64,000 nt of DNA from Myripristis murdjan (lineage: Eukaryota > Chordata > Actinopteri > Holocentriformes > Holocentridae), in contig NC_044003.1 in NCBI RefSeq assembly GCF_902150065.1, positions 20,864,987 to 20,928,986 of the forward strand. Reading direction: 5' to 3'. This document shows positions 37,380-49,700 of this stretch, piece after piece (position 1 is the first letter of the stretch; every line of letters starts with the position of its first letter). A program made the translations under genes and the position numbers. Under the pieces are notes generated by a model. It was not told where the DNA came from. It was given only the letters and a program-made list of their open reading frames with translations, and did not search any database.

Positions 37380-39957
37380 ATTGTTTTCAAGAACACCTGG
37401 CTGTGGCTACACTAACACTGAGTTGTCATGAAGAAGTCAGATCTTGTTGCAATAAGACTGAACCTCATGCACTTTAACAAAACGGCTAATTGAACAGCTG
37501 CTTGGTTTGTGAAACGAGGTAAAAAAAAAAAAAAAGGGGGTCGCTTCAGTTCAACTTGTAAACATTTCAAAGCTTCTCAAGTTCCGTTAAATAACATTTG
37601 CAATCTGTGTATTACAAGGTTTGCTGTGAAGTGGCTGTCATTGCAACATTAGAAGTTATCAGATGTAAGAATTGAGAATAAGGGTTTGTAAGCTGTGTTA
37701 GTCAATGTTTTATAGGTCTGATAGAAGCCAAGTGGTTCTGGGATAAACAATTTATTTCTGGAGCTAAAATGGCCCTCATTCAAGTTTAAAATGCCTGTGG
37801 TTGGTAACACCCAAGGTAACCTGAAGGACATATTTGGTTCTCACCGATCTTGAATACTTAAATTGCATTTGGTGCAACAGAAAGCAACATTTCATGCCTA
37901 AGTATGTGTAAGGTGCCAGTTTGGCTACTGTTCAATGAGAACAAGTGGAGATTAACGTCCCAACAGTTGGCGCTGACGACCAACTTGTGCCAACAAACCA
38001 ACTTGGAATAACCTAGAGCTAAACGTTGGCTAAATGTTTTCGTCTGTGCCACTTTGAGCATATTCACAGCTTTGAAAAGGTTAATTTCAGCACCATTAGA
38101 GATCAAGATTTCAGGCCACTAGTTGTGTTGCAAAATATTTAATTGGTACATACATTACATGCAGCTAAAATACATATACTTTCAATATACAATATCTTAC
38201 AGTGTACTACATGAGCACTGCTTTGATAATACAACTGTATACAGCAGAAGGAACTGCTATGATTGGTAAGTGTCAGGGATTCGGCTCAAAACAAAAGAAA
38301 AACTCCCTTTCATTCACTGAGGAATTCACAAATACCACAGACCTGGATAGACACTTGATCTGTTGATAGATCACTTGATGAAGCTGAAGATGAAGCTCTT
38401 TATCTAGACACACTAATGTAAATCAGTCATCTTCAAGGAAGAAAAAGCAGAGAAAGGTGGAGGAAAACATTGTTGCGTTTGAGCGGGTGTGTACATTTAA
38501 AGTGAGCGTACGTGTTTTGTAAATGAATACCTTCAGCAGTAGACAATACATGGCTACCAGGTGGAGGAGTACATGGGAGACAATATTGTCGCAACCAGTT
38601 AGAACTGATATAAAATGTGTGCAGAGCAAATAAGGGACATTTTGCCTGCACCCAATTCTCAGACATTCCTCCCCATGACAGGCTAGTAAACCAGGCACAC
38701 ATTCACGAACTGCACAGACCTGGACAGACATCTGAACCGTGAAATTAAAGCTATTTGTGTGAACAGGTTCCCATATCAGCATTATTAACCTTTGACACAC
38801 ATTGTGCACCCACTTTAGACCTTATTATGGGGAAAATGTGTGATGACCAAGTGGCCTGGTTTCACTGCATATGCACTGTACCATCAGTATTTACTGGCTG
38901 CGACAGTATTGCCCACTCTTCATTCTTCCTTCAAGTGGAAAGACAGGCAGTGCATTTGGAGGGTTTCCGGTGTGATGATAACATCACTTCCGGGTGCCAG
39001 CTGAGCTGAGGCTGATTTGGTCTTGAACAGCTTGTGGCTTAGGGGGGAAAAAAGTGAACAGTTGAGGAAACAGGGTTGTTTTGGAGGGCAGGATCAGAAG
39101 ATATGCAGGCAAAAATCAACATGCCACCCCCTATTATTATTTCCTTGATTTTGATCTATTTCCTGTGAGAACAGGATGTTCCTCAGAGAGAAACCGTTTT
39201 GTTTTAATGAACTGCATGGAGGGAGGGGATTGTTAAAAAATACTTTGTGAGGACTCAATTGGTTGAAATTTTTATTTACGCCTACTAAGACACTGTTTTT
39301 CAGAAAGTTTAAGTAACAGGAATTTAATTTCTGGGGGCTTAACTTGGATGTTTACGAGGAATATTAAAGGGTTATAGGTAAAAGGTATTTAGCATCCCCA
39401 TCATCTTTTCCTCTTATTAAATTTGGAAAAAAGGATCAAAACACAGAAATGGGATAAAGGTCTGGGTAAAACCTTTAATACTCCCAATTCTGGAAACCTG
39501 CCACACTGACAATACTGTCCACTCTTTTTCCCGTCCATGTGCTGGTGTTACACAGGCTTGGGTTGAGGAAGAGACACCAAGCCAACACTTCATATGCCAC
39601 AAAACTCAAGTCCTCACCTCCCAGGCACTTCATTTGTGCAAATCCTGTAGGGCTGGATATGTGTAAGCAGTGCAGTAAGAGCTCCGTATCTCTCGCCCAG
39701 CCGGTTGTATTCACACTGTAACACAGTAATGCACGTACGCTAATGACATGCGATACAGGGCTTTCACAAAAACTGCTTACACCTATCAGTTCCTCTCAGA
39801 TCTGGACTCTTGGTGCGCCTTGTAGCTCGGAAAGCATGAGTCAATTTTGTCAGTGGCCGGCTAGAAAGTGACCTTTTCTGCGCCAGCCGCAGGGGGATTG
39901 AACCTTTTAAATGTATCCTCTTGTCTTGTCAGCTGCCTGAGGTTTACCCCTGGTCCT
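37380..39957. other. Intergenic region between convergent ints9 and glrx5, with glrx5 3' UTR
   Basis: No gene was recognised. Open frames up to 128 codons on either strand show no family match and no codon bias. The right-hand several hundred bases are probably the glrx5 3' UTR on the minus strand. A phrase like CACAGACCTGGATAGACA recurs in altered form near 38337 and 38712, hinting at an old local duplication. Confidence 0.5.
39271..39276 (-). terminator. Possible glrx5 poly(A) signal
   Basis: TTTATT on the plus strand reads AATAAA on the minus strand, about 680 bases after the glrx5 stop. Other A/T hexamers occur nearby, so this choice is tentative. Confidence 0.35.
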
Positions 39958-42486
39958 CTACTTGGACTCTTTCTCGGCATCCAGCAGCGCAGACTTGATG
40001 CCGAGTTTCTTCAGCTCCTCAACCAGGTCTCCGTTCTGGTGCATCTGGAGCAAGATGTCGCAGCCTCCCAGAAACTCTCCATTGAAGTACACCTGAGGGA
40101 TCGTCGGCCAGTTGGAGAAGACCTTGACTCCTGTGGAAGGTAAGTAAAGCTGGGGTAAGAGAAATTCAGCAAAATGGATGCAGTGTCAAATGTCAAGGGA
40201 ATTATCAAAGAATTTCCCGAAAGTTATAGAATTTTTTTTTTTTTTTTACAAGTAAATGCCTACTGTGCAACACTCTGTTGCCAAATGAAGTAACACAGTG
40301 AGTTCTTGCACAATGTCAAATGTAGACCTCCTTGACTTTTCCATGTCTAACATGTTGAATTTCCATAACCTATACAACTGCAAGAAGACATTTTTCTTCA
40401 TTAACCAAATTTTTAAACACATTTATATTCAGGGGTTTATTACTGTTTTACCTTTCAGGGGAAGTGAACTCATGAACAGAGTAATATCCCATGACTTGTC
40501 TGAAGAAAGTATCAAACTCCCTGACATTCCCTGCCTGGAATAAACTTCAAAACTTCATGAATTTCCATAAATTCCATGACAGTTCATGAAAGCTTTTACG
40601 CGTGGTGTTCTGAATGCCCCATGTCAAGTAAGCACTGCTTGGAAAAATCATCTACAAGTCAAGAGGCGATCCAGCTGCAGCGAAAAAGGTTTGTTTGGAA
40701 TAAAGTGAATAAGAATTGGATAGCTAATATGAGTAACAGCCACAATTACAGCTGAACACAAAAGTACACAGTTCCACTCAGATTTAAACACAAAACTGAA
40801 GAATAACCAACAAAAAATATGGTGGTGTCTTTTATTTCTTAACATAATGAACTCCACATTAAACCTCAATTTAAATCCTAAATCAATCAAATGGAGTTTG
40901 GACACATCAGCCTAGATGGGATTACAGTTTCTGTCAGCCTCCTTTCTGTGTGTGACGAGTTAGTATTGTGCTGCTGTGGCAGGATAAGCGGCGATGACAA
41001 AAATCCCATTATAATGTGTACTGGTGATGTAAGTGGGGGGAAAAAAACACTTCCTTGTTCCTGAAACTCATTCACATTTACTGACATTTAACAAAACATC
41101 TAACAAAAAGAGCTGCTTGTGGCAAAGCACAATAAGCTGGAGTAGAAATGCTGTAGAGAGCCACACGGCAAAAATAATGGTCCAACGTTGCCTGGAAGCA
41201 CCACACCCTGTTAGTCCTGCTGCACAACACTGATAAAAGTTCATCTGCGGGTGCTTCGCTTGTTTCCCCCGCCATCACAAACATGTATGTTGAGGTAATT
41301 CTCTTGTGGGTTTCTGAGTTGGTCCCCAGGCACTGCACAGTGACAGTCCACTGCTCTTGGTGGTATAGTTGGGATGTGCAGGTGTAAAACCAAACCGCAA
41401 AAAAATCAACCATTCAATACACAGTGTACCCTACAAAGTACACCCTGACCTTACCCAACCCTGACTGTTCATTATACACTCAGTGGCCACTTTATTAGGT
41501 CCACCTGCACAAACTAATACAATCCAATACAACTGTTCTGCCATAAAGTTTCCTGTTATGATGCCTAAAATGCTCAGGTTTCCTTTTTGTCACAGTAATA
41601 GAGGTTTTAGTTCAATTCTATGTTTGGCATTGGGGCTGCTGTTGTGCTGGACTGCATTTTACTGAAAGGTGTTTCCAATATTCTGTCCCCCTTCATGTAT
41701 ATAAATAGGAAGGACAAAAAATTAGAAACACCTCTCTGTATAATGTAGTCCAGCACAATTCCTCTACAAATTACAACTTCAGTAATAAACACAGAATGAA
41801 ATTTACACATTCTCCACAATGTCAACAAAAACTGAACATCAGAAAGTTTCTTAAAAGGTGGAACTTATGGCAGAGTTGCAATGAATTGCATCAGATCGTA
41901 CAGGTGGACCTGATACAGTGGCCACTAAGTATGTTTTGGACTGGGAGATGAAAAGAGTAGCTTCACAAACACATCCACTGTTTGAGAGCCATTAGCTGAT
42001 GAAAAATAGTTGTTCATTTATTTATTTATTTTTGGTCAAGGAGCCACAACTAAGAACCGGATTCAGCAAAGTCATGTAGTTCATTGACCAAAATAAAAGT
42101 ACCACTATTGCTCCAAGTTTGTTTTATTTTTCTCAGAGTATTACTGCTGTTGCTGTCATGATTCCTGGCCAGCATGATTGTCGCTGACCTTGTCTGAGGT
42201 CCTGGTCCTCCAGCACGTTGTACGCAGCGTAGTCGTCCACCCCGTGCATCCTGAGGATCTGAACCACGGCGTTGCTGAAGCCACACATGGGCTGTGCCGG
42301 CGTCCCCTTCATAAATACTACCACCTTGTCCTTCTTCACCATCTCGCCAAGGTCTTTCTGTATGTCCGCCGCCGCGCACAGGTACCGGGCCGCGGCCAGC
42401 GACACCGGTCCGCTGGCTCGCCCGGGCAGATAGACCGCCACGCCCGCCCGCAAACACCTGGCCGTCGACCTAATCAGACTGTTCAT
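39958..42486 (-). CDS. glrx5: Glutaredoxin 5, mitochondrial monothiol (CGFS) glutaredoxin
   Basis: GLRX5 holds and passes on [2Fe-2S] clusters in the mitochondrial matrix and is needed for haem synthesis and iron balance. Two minus-strand exons, 42486-42189 and 40130-39958, give 156 residues, close to the human length. Residues 1 to about 40 are basic and Ala-rich ([15 protein letters not shown]), fitting a mitochondrial presequence. The fold follows: [20 protein letters not shown] with the CGFS site at about 68-71, then the exon junction at [17 protein letters not shown], the cis-Pro region, and [15 protein letters not shown], which carries the glutathione-binding GG. The C-terminus is [15 protein letters not shown]. 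The ATG at 42486 is chosen because an upstream in-frame extension looks like 5' UTR. Neighbour prkrip1 starts 409 bases away in the opposite direction. Linkage to clmn and serpins matches human 14q32. Confidence 0.96.
41477..41930. mobile_element. MITE with 'CAGTGGCCACTTTATTAGG' ends in the glrx5 intron
   Basis: The left end CACTCAGTGGCCACTTTATT continues to GGTCCACCTG. The right end, reverse complemented, reads TTAGTGGCCACTGTATCAGG and then also GGTCCACCTG. These are inverted repeats of about 30 bases, and a TA lies on both sides. The interior includes AGGTGTTTCCAATATTCTG and its near inverse (about 41660-41735). This end sequence is familiar from high-copy teleost elements, but I cannot name the superfamily with certainty. 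It is non-coding. Confidence 0.75.
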
Positions 42487-42894
42487 AGTCTTTCGGTTTG
42501 TTTTAGCTTGTTGGTGAGAAACGAAATGAACCTGTTTTGCTTCAGAGAGAGGGAAATCCAGCACACTTCAAGTCACGGTGACAACAGACTGGGTGTTACG
42601 AGATCGAAAGAACCAGAAACTTCATTGGACAGCCGCCTCTCAACGGAAATCCCCTTCTGTCATTGGTCGAGCCACACGTCAATCACGTCGGTTACACAAG
42701 AAATAAATGGTTTAGAACAGTGCTGCTGCAAGAAATAACTGTTATCGTGTCAATTGTGTTCCAAATATAATAGTTCATTTGCATTTTTTAAACGACAAAT
42801 TAAAAAAATAGAAATAAGATAAACGTTTTCTAGGTCAGAGAGGCTTTAATTTCCGGTGTGACGCGTACGGCGAGGAAGAAGAACATTTTGAAAG
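42487..42894. promoter_or_regulatory. Shared head-to-head promoter of glrx5 and prkrip1
   Basis: The two start codons are 408 bases apart and divergent. ATTGG (inverted CCAAT) occurs at about 42625 and 42662, and the prkrip1 side has CG-rich sequence (GTGACGCGTACGGCGAGG near 42858). No TATA box was seen close to either start. A shared housekeeping promoter is inferred from the geometry. Confidence 0.5.
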
Positions 42895-43452
42895 ATGGCG
42901 GCGCACACGGAGAAAAATGGCAAAGCAGGGAAACCCGGGGGAAAAGAAGCGCAACCTTTGATAATAGCCAAAACTCCGGCTGAGGAGCAACGTCTAAAGC
43001 TGGAGAGGTTGATGCGCAACCCGGATAAACCAGCTCCCATCCCGGACCGACCGAAAGAGTGGAACCCGCGGGCTCCGCCGGAGTTTGTGCGGGACGTGAT
43101 GGGCTCCAGCGCAGGGGCCGGCAGCGGGGAGTTTCATGTTTACCGGCACCTGCGGCGCAGAGAGTACCAGCGACAGGACTTCTTGGACGCGATGTCAGAG
43201 AAGCAGAAGAAGGACCAGGAATACTTAGACAAGGTGGAGAGCAACCAGCTGAACGCGGAGGAGAGGACGGCGAAGCGCAGGAAGAAAAGGGAGAAGCTGA
43301 AACAGAAAAAGCTGATGGCGAAGAAGGCGAAACAAGACGCCAAGAAGACAGACGACGCCGACAAGAGCTCGTCCAGCAGTGAAGATGAAGATGAGGAGAG
43401 GGAAGCTGATGATGATGCTGAGGTGCCTAGCTTCGTCATGGGGAGGAAATGA
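42895..43452 (+). CDS. prkrip1: PRKR-interacting protein 1 homologue, single-exon gene
   Basis: PRKRIP1 is a small nuclear RNA-binding protein found in the spliceosome and first described as a PKR partner. This 185-residue frame has the family core [20 protein letters not shown] followed by [20 protein letters not shown], a long charged helix ([14 protein letters not shown]...[16 protein letters not shown]), an acidic Ser-rich stretch, and the end [10 protein letters not shown]. The whole protein is in one exon, whereas the mammalian gene is split by introns. That suggests a retrocopy that became the working gene, or loss of all introns. The start sits in AAGATGGCG, a good Kozak context, beside a promoter shared with glrx5. 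AATAAA lies at 44029. Confidence 0.93.
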   Translation: MAAHTEKNGKAGKPGGKEAQPLIIAKTPAEEQRLKLERLMRNPDKPAPIPDRPKEWNPRAPPEFVRDVMGSSAGAGSGEFHVYRHLRRREYQRQDFLDAMSEKQKKDQEYLDKVESNQLNAEERTAKRRKKREKLKQKKLMAKKAKQDAKKTDDADKSSSSSEDEDEEREADDDAEVPSFVMGRK

Positions 43453-44028
43453 ACTGCTGGCCCTGCTTTCCGGACACATCAAGTGATTATTTTGGGCAGC
43501 AAGTGGAGATTTAAGAGACCAGAGATCACCTAACAATTACAGAGCCGCATCCAGAGGCAACAAAAAGACAACCAGTGCCAGAGTCCAGACAAACTCACTC
43601 AAAAGTTCACTGCACTGCCAAGATGAAAATGCATTTGGATATTGATATTCCCCTGTGAACTGCCCAGGAATAACAGGATGAACAGCTTAGTTAATATGCG
43701 GCCAATCCATTACCAAATGATTACACGGGGAATATTGTGTCCCAGACTGAAATTACGCAAAACGAGATGTGTTCAACAATACTGGTTCTTTGTTGTATAT
43801 TAATGAATACGTGATTTTAATATAGGTAACCACATTTAAGTATGCTTTTTCCTGTTTAAGTTAGCAGGCCTGGGATTCTGTCATGTTCAGGGGTTTCTTG
43901 AATTTGCTAAAAAGTGTTGATTCTGTGTAAATGTCTGAAAACAGCAGTCATCCTGAATTTAGATTTAGTGGGGTGTTACATTTGACAATTCTAATCCTAT
44001 ATTTTTTAAACAATAATGCATACGTTTT

Positions 44029-44034
44029 AATAAA
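44029..44034 (+). terminator. Probable prkrip1 poly(A) signal
   Basis: AATAAA about 580 bases after the stop, followed by TTGATATGCATGTTTTGTG, a plausible GU-rich element. Confidence 0.55.
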
Positions 44035-44039
44035 AGTGT

Positions 44040-46797
44040 AAATACATTGATATGCATGTTTTGTGCAAGTTAATTACATTTCATTAGCTAAATTGCCTGC
44101 TCTACACTAGTCACTACTTAACTAAATGACATTATGAGGTCTTGTGTCTTGATGAAGACTGGTTAAATTACAGCTGACCCATCATGATACTGTCATTCAC
44201 CGCAGCTTTGTGACACTGCCCCTTGCAAGGAGGATTGCTTGTGTGGCCCAACAAGGCTGCGGAGAACAACACAAGGAATGAAAAGGCGTGACTTCTGGAG
44301 GATCAGGAGTTTCATGTGCGATGTTCCTTGGATAGACTTTGAGAAAGGCCTGCTTTCCACGGTGGTGAGGCTCTCCTCCTGTAGCCCTCACCTTTCTTGA
44401 GGCAGGTAAAGCAAAACCTGGCAGCCAGATATTGTTTGCAACAGGGAAAGCTATTCCTGTCAGACACTTACAGCTGTCACATAATACTGCATTCAATCTG
44501 TAATTAACATAACATTGCTCATGTCAGTTTGGAAGTGCTAGCCGTTTGTTGCACTGGGAGTATTAAACACTAGTGCAGCTTTGGTAACCTTTATTAATTT
44601 TCTGTCATTGATCAAGCGCTCCACTTGATTGTACCTCAAATTCAAACTGGCTCAGTTTGCAGTATCGGCAGATTAAAGCAGATTAAAAATCACCCTTAAC
44701 AGCTGCCTCATGGTTATAACCAACTGTAGTTCAGGCCCTATGAACACCTTGTTTTGTCTAACATTTTTTATTGGCCCATCTCACTTTTGTTTTTTCACTC
44801 CTTAAGTTGTGTTTTCAACAAAATTAAAAAAAAAAAAAAATGCACCTCTCATTGATTACTCACCTTAGTTCAGTTCTTGCCAGCCCATGTAAAACTTTTA
44901 TTTCAAAGGACTAATGGAAATATAGCTCATGAAAATAAAAAGGTGAAGGATTAGTTCATCAGGATATTTCAATCTAAGGCTACAGACTTTGCAAGTGTGA
45001 GTTTAATGTATTTTATATCACAGATTAATCTTAAAGTAATGTGTCACAAATAAGCCTTTAAATTCATCTTGTGCACGTGGAAACAACATGGATGCTACAA
45101 TAGGAGTCTCTTAGTTATATTTCAATAACATTCTTCAGTTGTGTGTTGTTTCATATTAGTATAACACTTTAATACTTCTTAGGAATCTGCCACTTTGATT
45201 CTACACCATTTCTGCACTATGGGTAAAATAAAGTATTATTTATTAGTTTGCTTTATTCTGGTGTTGTGTTTTATGAATGAATCATCATGTCACAAACTGC
45301 ACCACCACTATCAAAATGGAGCTATTGTGTTGGTTAAATGTTTTCTAGGCCTGCATCATTACCAAGAACCATTCATGCATGTTTATCAATTGATTGTGAG
45401 TTCTGTCCAGAGGTGTGTCAGAGACTGGCTAAGATGTGGGGTTTAAGTCCCCTGATGAAGATCTGTCAGAGAATAACAATAAAAGAGCGACACTGCATCA
45501 TTGTAGTTAATTATACAGTGTGTTTTACCCATTAATTGCATCAAGTGGTATTATCAGTTCTGATACACCCTCAGAGGTGAAGCTTAGGGATACAGTTTGG
45601 GTGGAGTTTTGTGGCTGTCTTTTCATGGTGGGTTTAGTGAAAAGGTGCAGTAAGTCATCTGATAAGGTGATCATAGCAAGATGAGTCTGGTCTGGCACTT
45701 TATTTGTCCCTGTGGGGAAATTGTTTTGCAGCACAATCACAAGGCATTTCATGACAACATCACAAAGTCACATACACACATCCATACAATACCTCACAGG
45801 TGAGGAGCAAAAAGGAAGAAACAAGGGAGCCATGGTGAAGATGGGGCAAACTCCTACCCAGACCAGCTGGCCATCCTGCTTTATTAATTATAAGCATTGC
45901 CTGTTTAAAAACTTAATGGCTTGTGGGATAAATACAAATTTGGATGTGTTATTAGGGAATAGCAGGGGGCAATATCATCATCCAGATGGCAACAGTTCAA
46001 ATGAGACGGCAAGAGGGTGCCTGTTGTCGCCCACAGTGTTGTTTGCCTTATTCATCAGTCTGTCTCTTCAGATGCTTTCTATACTTGGTAACGTAATCCA
46101 GTTTACTGGCTGTTGTAGTCATTTTTCTAACAGACTTTTTCTGCGTCCTAGTGGCATTTGCACACCAGCAGATGATGCAGAAGGCCAAAACACTTTCAAT
46201 AAAAGCACAGTGAAACATCTGAAGCATTTTGTTGTTGACACTTAAGGATAACAATTTCTTTTAAAAAAAAAAAAAAAAAAAGGCAAAGTGAAAATGCAAA
46301 ACAATTAAATCCTTTGGACATTTTCTGGGCTGTAAAAGATGTACAAATGAGCTCAGAATCAATGGAGTTCTGTTATACTGAAAAGTCTTATGAAATTTTG
46401 CACAGTGGGAGTTGTCTACAGGAAAATTTCACAGCCTGTAACCTAACACATTGCCAGCTGATTTCTTCATTCTCACGTATTAAGAAATCCAACACCATCA
46501 GTGCATTGTATGAATGTCTCCATGGTGAGGAGACACAATCCACAGCCTATCCCACAAAGATTCATGCTGAGTTCCCAGATCATGGGGGAGTGGTGCCGAT
46601 GTTGATCAACACTTCAGAGGGAGGTGTCAGCATGTTCAGGCAAGACACACTGCCTTCACGCTGCCATTTCCTCATCTTACCTCTGTAATGAACTTCAAAT
46701 TACTACAACTGCATTACACTTAAGCTGCATTCCCCTCCAACACCCTCAATGGACCAAGAGCAGCTGAGCTTTCAGTCCCACAGTTTCCAGTGAATCC
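44040..46797. other. Intergenic region between prkrip1 and clmn
   Basis: No gene was recognised apart from the LINE fragment listed separately. Open frames of 60-120 codons are chance. The last few hundred bases (about 46490-46797) may include clmn promoter and 5' UTR sequence, but no clear promoter motif decides this. A poly(A) run lies at 46262-46280. Confidence 0.5.
45693..46254 (-). mobile_element. LINE 3' end fragment (L2/Rex1-type), minus strand
   Basis: Read on the minus strand, the piece codes QMFHCAFIESVLAFCIICW and then a KLDYVTKYRKHLKRQTDE-like end, matching the C-terminal region of these LINE reverse transcriptases. It then runs to a 3' tail with ATTTCCCCACAGGGACAAAT just before AAAGTGCC, the usual L2-like terminal phrase. 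It is 5'-truncated and dead. Confidence 0.7.
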
Positions 46798-49700
46798 ATG
46801 GCAATGCAGGACAAGACCAGGTTGGACGGGCAGGAGAAATCAGTGGGAGAGATCAATGATCCACGAGCACTGTGCCCTGAAGGTACAGTAATAATCAGAT
46901 CAATATTTAGAAGTTGTTCTCTGATACCGATGATTGCTATTTACATGATCAGCTGAAGGAATGTGCTGCACACCCAGGTCAGACTTTCACAGCAAGTGGA
47001 AAAAGACAGAAGACTCTATTCTGTTGCCCTTTTCCTCCTTAGTTTTCAGTCTTTTAATTTTATTAGGCAATTGCCCCAGGCTTTGAGGCATCTGGTTCAT
47101 CAGTCAGTAACTATAATTTAACATGCTGATATTTTACCTGTGAAACCGGACCTGGTGCATTGCAAAACTCTTGTTTTATGGGACTGGGCAAATGTAGAAA
47201 AAAAAATCCTATTACGCAACAATAGCTCTATGGATCATGCTATCTGTGCATACCAGCATCTTAACCAGGAGAGTATTAAACTATTTCCTGGTACTAGGAC
47301 TAATCACTAATCTGTAATTTATGAAATAAGGGTGATATTGTAATATAGGTGCTGGGTTATGGAGTGTCCTTTGTGATGCATTGTTTTAGTTAAGTTTGCA
47401 CTTAATGAAAAGAGAAGGTTGACAAAGTTTTTTTTTTTCTGTTTGTCTTTGAAGTATTTTAAGTGTAACACATTAATGCATTTTTTTTTTTTTTTTTTTT
47501 ACTATGAATGCATCCTGTAATAACTTTTCACCTGTTTTTATTTTTATTGTATTGTTGAATTATTCCCTAAAATTCAGGCTCCCTGGAAGAGTCGCCACTG
47601 GCTAAAAGAAGTCCTAATAAAAGTGAGATATTTTCCAATTCTGCATTCCTCTGTGAGGGAAACACATTCATCAACATTTCCCAGGCTCTGACAGATTCTT
47701 GCTCTTACGTGCTTGACATAGCCCAGCAAACACTAAATCAGCTATATGATATATATTTTAAAAAGGAGGCCTTTTGAAAACACTGATGCAATACTATATG
47801 TGCAGCCTTGTGTTTCTCACCAAGGCCGTGTTTTATTTTCCACAGGTTATCGGGAAGCTGTACAAAAGAGAACTTTCACCAGATGGATGACTGTCTTTCT
47901 GCAGAGAGTAAGGCACTGTGATAATATGCTGGTTTAGTTTTTTTCACACCGTACCCCACAAATATAATCACCGTTGAGGTTTATGTTTTGGTGTTCCCAG
48001 TGTGAGCCTCCGGTTGAGGTGCATGACCTCTTCACAGACATCCAGGATGGCAGAGTGCTGATGGCCTTGCTGGAGGAATTATCAGGCTGCAAACTAGTAA
48101 GCGTATACCAGTCAAAAGCAATATTTCTTTCTGTATTTCTGTATGTATAGTCACTAGTGCATATCTTTTTACCATTCAAAATACACTGCTATTTAAAAAA
48201 AAGAAGGGATATGAGGCTTGATATGACAGTACTGATTAGAAACACATCCTCAGTAATTGTTAATTTAATAGGTTTACAGGTTTAGGCCGTCATCTCACCG
48301 TATTTTCAGACTGAACAACATTGCCAAGGCGCTGGCTTTCCTGGATGATCGGCATGTAAGTCTGTCAGCCAAAAGCTTTAATAGCAGCCACTTGACGCAG
48401 TTCTGACAACTATTATTTTGTGTTTGTATTTTTGGAGCTCTTTAGATCCAGCAAAAAATAGTAATTTCATTTTTCTCTTCCCTGTTGTTTCTCAGGTCAA
48501 GTTGCTTGGCATTGATGCCTCTGGTATTGCTGATGGCATCCCCTCTGTTGTTCTTAACCTTGTCTGGAACATTATTCTATATTTCCAGGTAGTGTGTTTT
48601 TCACCATTTATGAATCTCACCTCCTCTTGATTCTTCACTTTGTCATTTTTTCCTCATCTCTCCCTCCTGCCAGTGTCTTTCTCTGTACATTAAGTAACAC
48701 CCATTCTACTCCAACACAGATAAAGGAGGCGACAGGAGGCCTCCAGAGACATTATTCCTCCAGCCTCTCCTCCTTATCCATGAGCAGTTACGACTCCTCC
48801 GGTGACCTCTCACCTTTGTCCATCAACACCAGCCCGTATTCTAGCAGCACTTTGCCGACTAAAGGCAGAAAAGCTGCCAGAACAGATAAGTACCATGGGA
48901 AAGTGATCAAGATGCTCCTGCTCTGGGTCCAAAGATGCACATCAAAGTGAGTCAAAATGAAAAATGAGAAAAGTAATCTGGTTAAACAAGCCACTGTCAT
49001 TGCCAGAAATTTTCAGGTCATTGTCAGAATATGAGTGGTGAACGCATGCAAGCATAAGATTTAATACTGCTTCACTGATCAGGTGTAGTGAATCCAAAGT
49101 TGGATTTGATATCCTGAAAAAGAGTGTAAAACCTCACAGGATCTGGACCAGAAGTTCAGTTAGAATTCTTAGGATCACACAGATTTTTTTTCACTCCACC
49201 TTTGTTTTGATTTTCCATTGGACTATTTGTTCAAATTCCCAGGTTTGGGGTGGAGGTGCGTGACTTTGGGAAGAGCTGGAGGAGTGGACTGGCCTTCCTA
49301 GCTTTGATCAAGTCTATAGACCCAGCCTTGGTTGACCTGAGGGGCAGCCTGACCAGAGAACCCAGGGAGATCATACAAGAAGCCTTCATGATAGCTCAGC
49401 ACAGTTTTGGCATCCCACCTCTCCTCGAGCCTGAAGGTAAGAATGATACTCAATAAAAAAAAAGTGCTGCACATCGGTCCGTTTTCCTTCACAAAGACAA
49501 GCAACCAGTGCCTTTGGCCAAGCAATTTTATGATTGTGTTTATACTCACCAGATGGTGGGGATGCAGTAGCAGGGCGTAATGATACCACCTATCAAAGAC
49601 CATAGGAGTTAATCAGAAGCGCTGATCCCACTCCAATTTCAAGCTCGATCTCACCACAAATGAGCAATGAGCGCTAATCTCACTGTGTTTCAAACAAGAC

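Noticed and set aside
38423-38809. 128-codon minus-strand frame between ints9 and glrx5
   Set aside because: No family match and no conserved features; probably chance.
42178-42738. 186-codon open frame antisense to glrx5 exon 1
   Set aside because: It is the shadow of a GC-rich coding exon and has no family similarity.
45195-45535. Small hydrophobic open frames near 45.2-45.5 kb
   Set aside because: AT-rich chance frames in intergenic sequence; no start context or similarity.
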